From NCBI GenBank assembly GCA_963989385.1, contig OZ022506.1, positions 6,489,415 to 6,553,414 of the forward strand: DNA of 64,000 nt, in the 5' to 3' direction. A model generated the notes under the pieces. The model had not been told where the DNA came from and did no database searches. It saw only the letters and a list, made by a program, of their open reading frames with translations. The first letter of the stretch is position 1. The number at the start of each line of letters is the position of its first letter. This DNA comes from Ctena decussata (taxonomy: Eukaryota; Mollusca; Bivalvia; Lucinida; Lucinidae). Made by a program: the position numbers and the translations under genes. Positions 63,741 to 64,000 of this stretch are shown here, in pieces.

Positions 63741-64000
63741 TGTTCCTTGTGTCATATAGACAATACCTGCTAAGGTAAATCATCTGGATTGCCATAGATT
63801 ATTAAGATTTGTTTTCAGAGTATGTTTATTAAACTTGAAGGTTTAGCAGCAAATATCAACTAAATGGCATTTAGGAAGTATACCATGTGCAAGCTGCATT
63901 GTCTGCATGCTATAGCAGTGGTGCGGGTGTGTAACGCGTTCGAAACTAAGTTTGCTCTCTTACTTGATAAATTGTAACTCATCTGTAAAACAGTGTTTCG
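63741..64000. other. No gene recognised
   Basis: Window edge, nothing supportable. Confidence 0.35.

Overview
This window looks like nuclear DNA of a marine mollusc, most likely a bivalve. The evidence is AT-rich sequence, very sparse intron-containing genes, tRNA-derived SINEs, dense palindromic MITEs, interspersed ~150-bp tandem arrays, and lineage-expanded receptor types (CTLD/PAN, LRR, peptide-GPCR-like). The species cannot be fixed from the sequence alone. No bacterial operons, tRNA genes, rRNA or CRISPR arrays are seen.

Only three protein-coding loci are well supported. (1) 20,257-21,861 (+) is a single coding exon for a secreted or membrane-anchored leucine-rich-repeat protein. It is preceded by a splice acceptor, with a possible upstream non-coding exon at 15,057-15,168. 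(2) 34,656-35,711 (+) is an intronless class A GPCR with an altered DRY motif and a TATA-like box about 350 bp upstream. (3) 44,930-36,396 (-) is a multi-exon gene for a single-pass membrane protein with a C-type lectin domain, a PAN/Apple domain, a Ser/Thr-rich stalk and a membrane anchor. Five exons are visible with compatible phases, and the 5' end is missing. Genes 2 and 3 converge tail to tail. All three products would act at the cell surface or outside the cell, but nothing shows that they work together.

The rest is mobile and repetitive DNA. 0-9 kb: a ~160-bp tandem array, a CpG-rich block and a 38-bp minisatellite. 9-14 kb: foldback elements, a MITE split by a TTAA-flanked insertion, and a 1.23-kb Harbinger-like element (26-bp terminal repeats, TAA duplication) inside a minisatellite. 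14-20 kb: SINEs and hairpins. 22-30 kb: large palindromes and a cluster of the dominant ~240-bp MITE (12 copies in the window, most intact ones flanked by 4-bp AWWT-type duplications). 30-34 kb: SINE-like repeats and a ~146-bp tandem array. 36-45 kb: the lectin gene, its introns loaded with MITEs, a LINE tail and SINEs. 47-53 kb: TIR elements, a GATATC minisatellite interrupted by SINEs, and a 15-bp motif recurring seven times. 54-59 kb: an element with G/C homopolymer tracts, then a triplicated segment in which each copy carries different transposon insertions, including a mariner-like element whose empty site is preserved in a paralogue. A fourth, inverted relative of that segment lies at 17.4 kb. 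59-64 kb: another minisatellite interrupted by a dispersed element, SINE-like repeats and a 0.92-kb TIR element.

The most notable features are the four-copy exon-like segment, the recurring TCTACGGACARGACA motif, the dominant MITE family including one copy 20 bp from a splice acceptor, and the lectin/PAN receptor.
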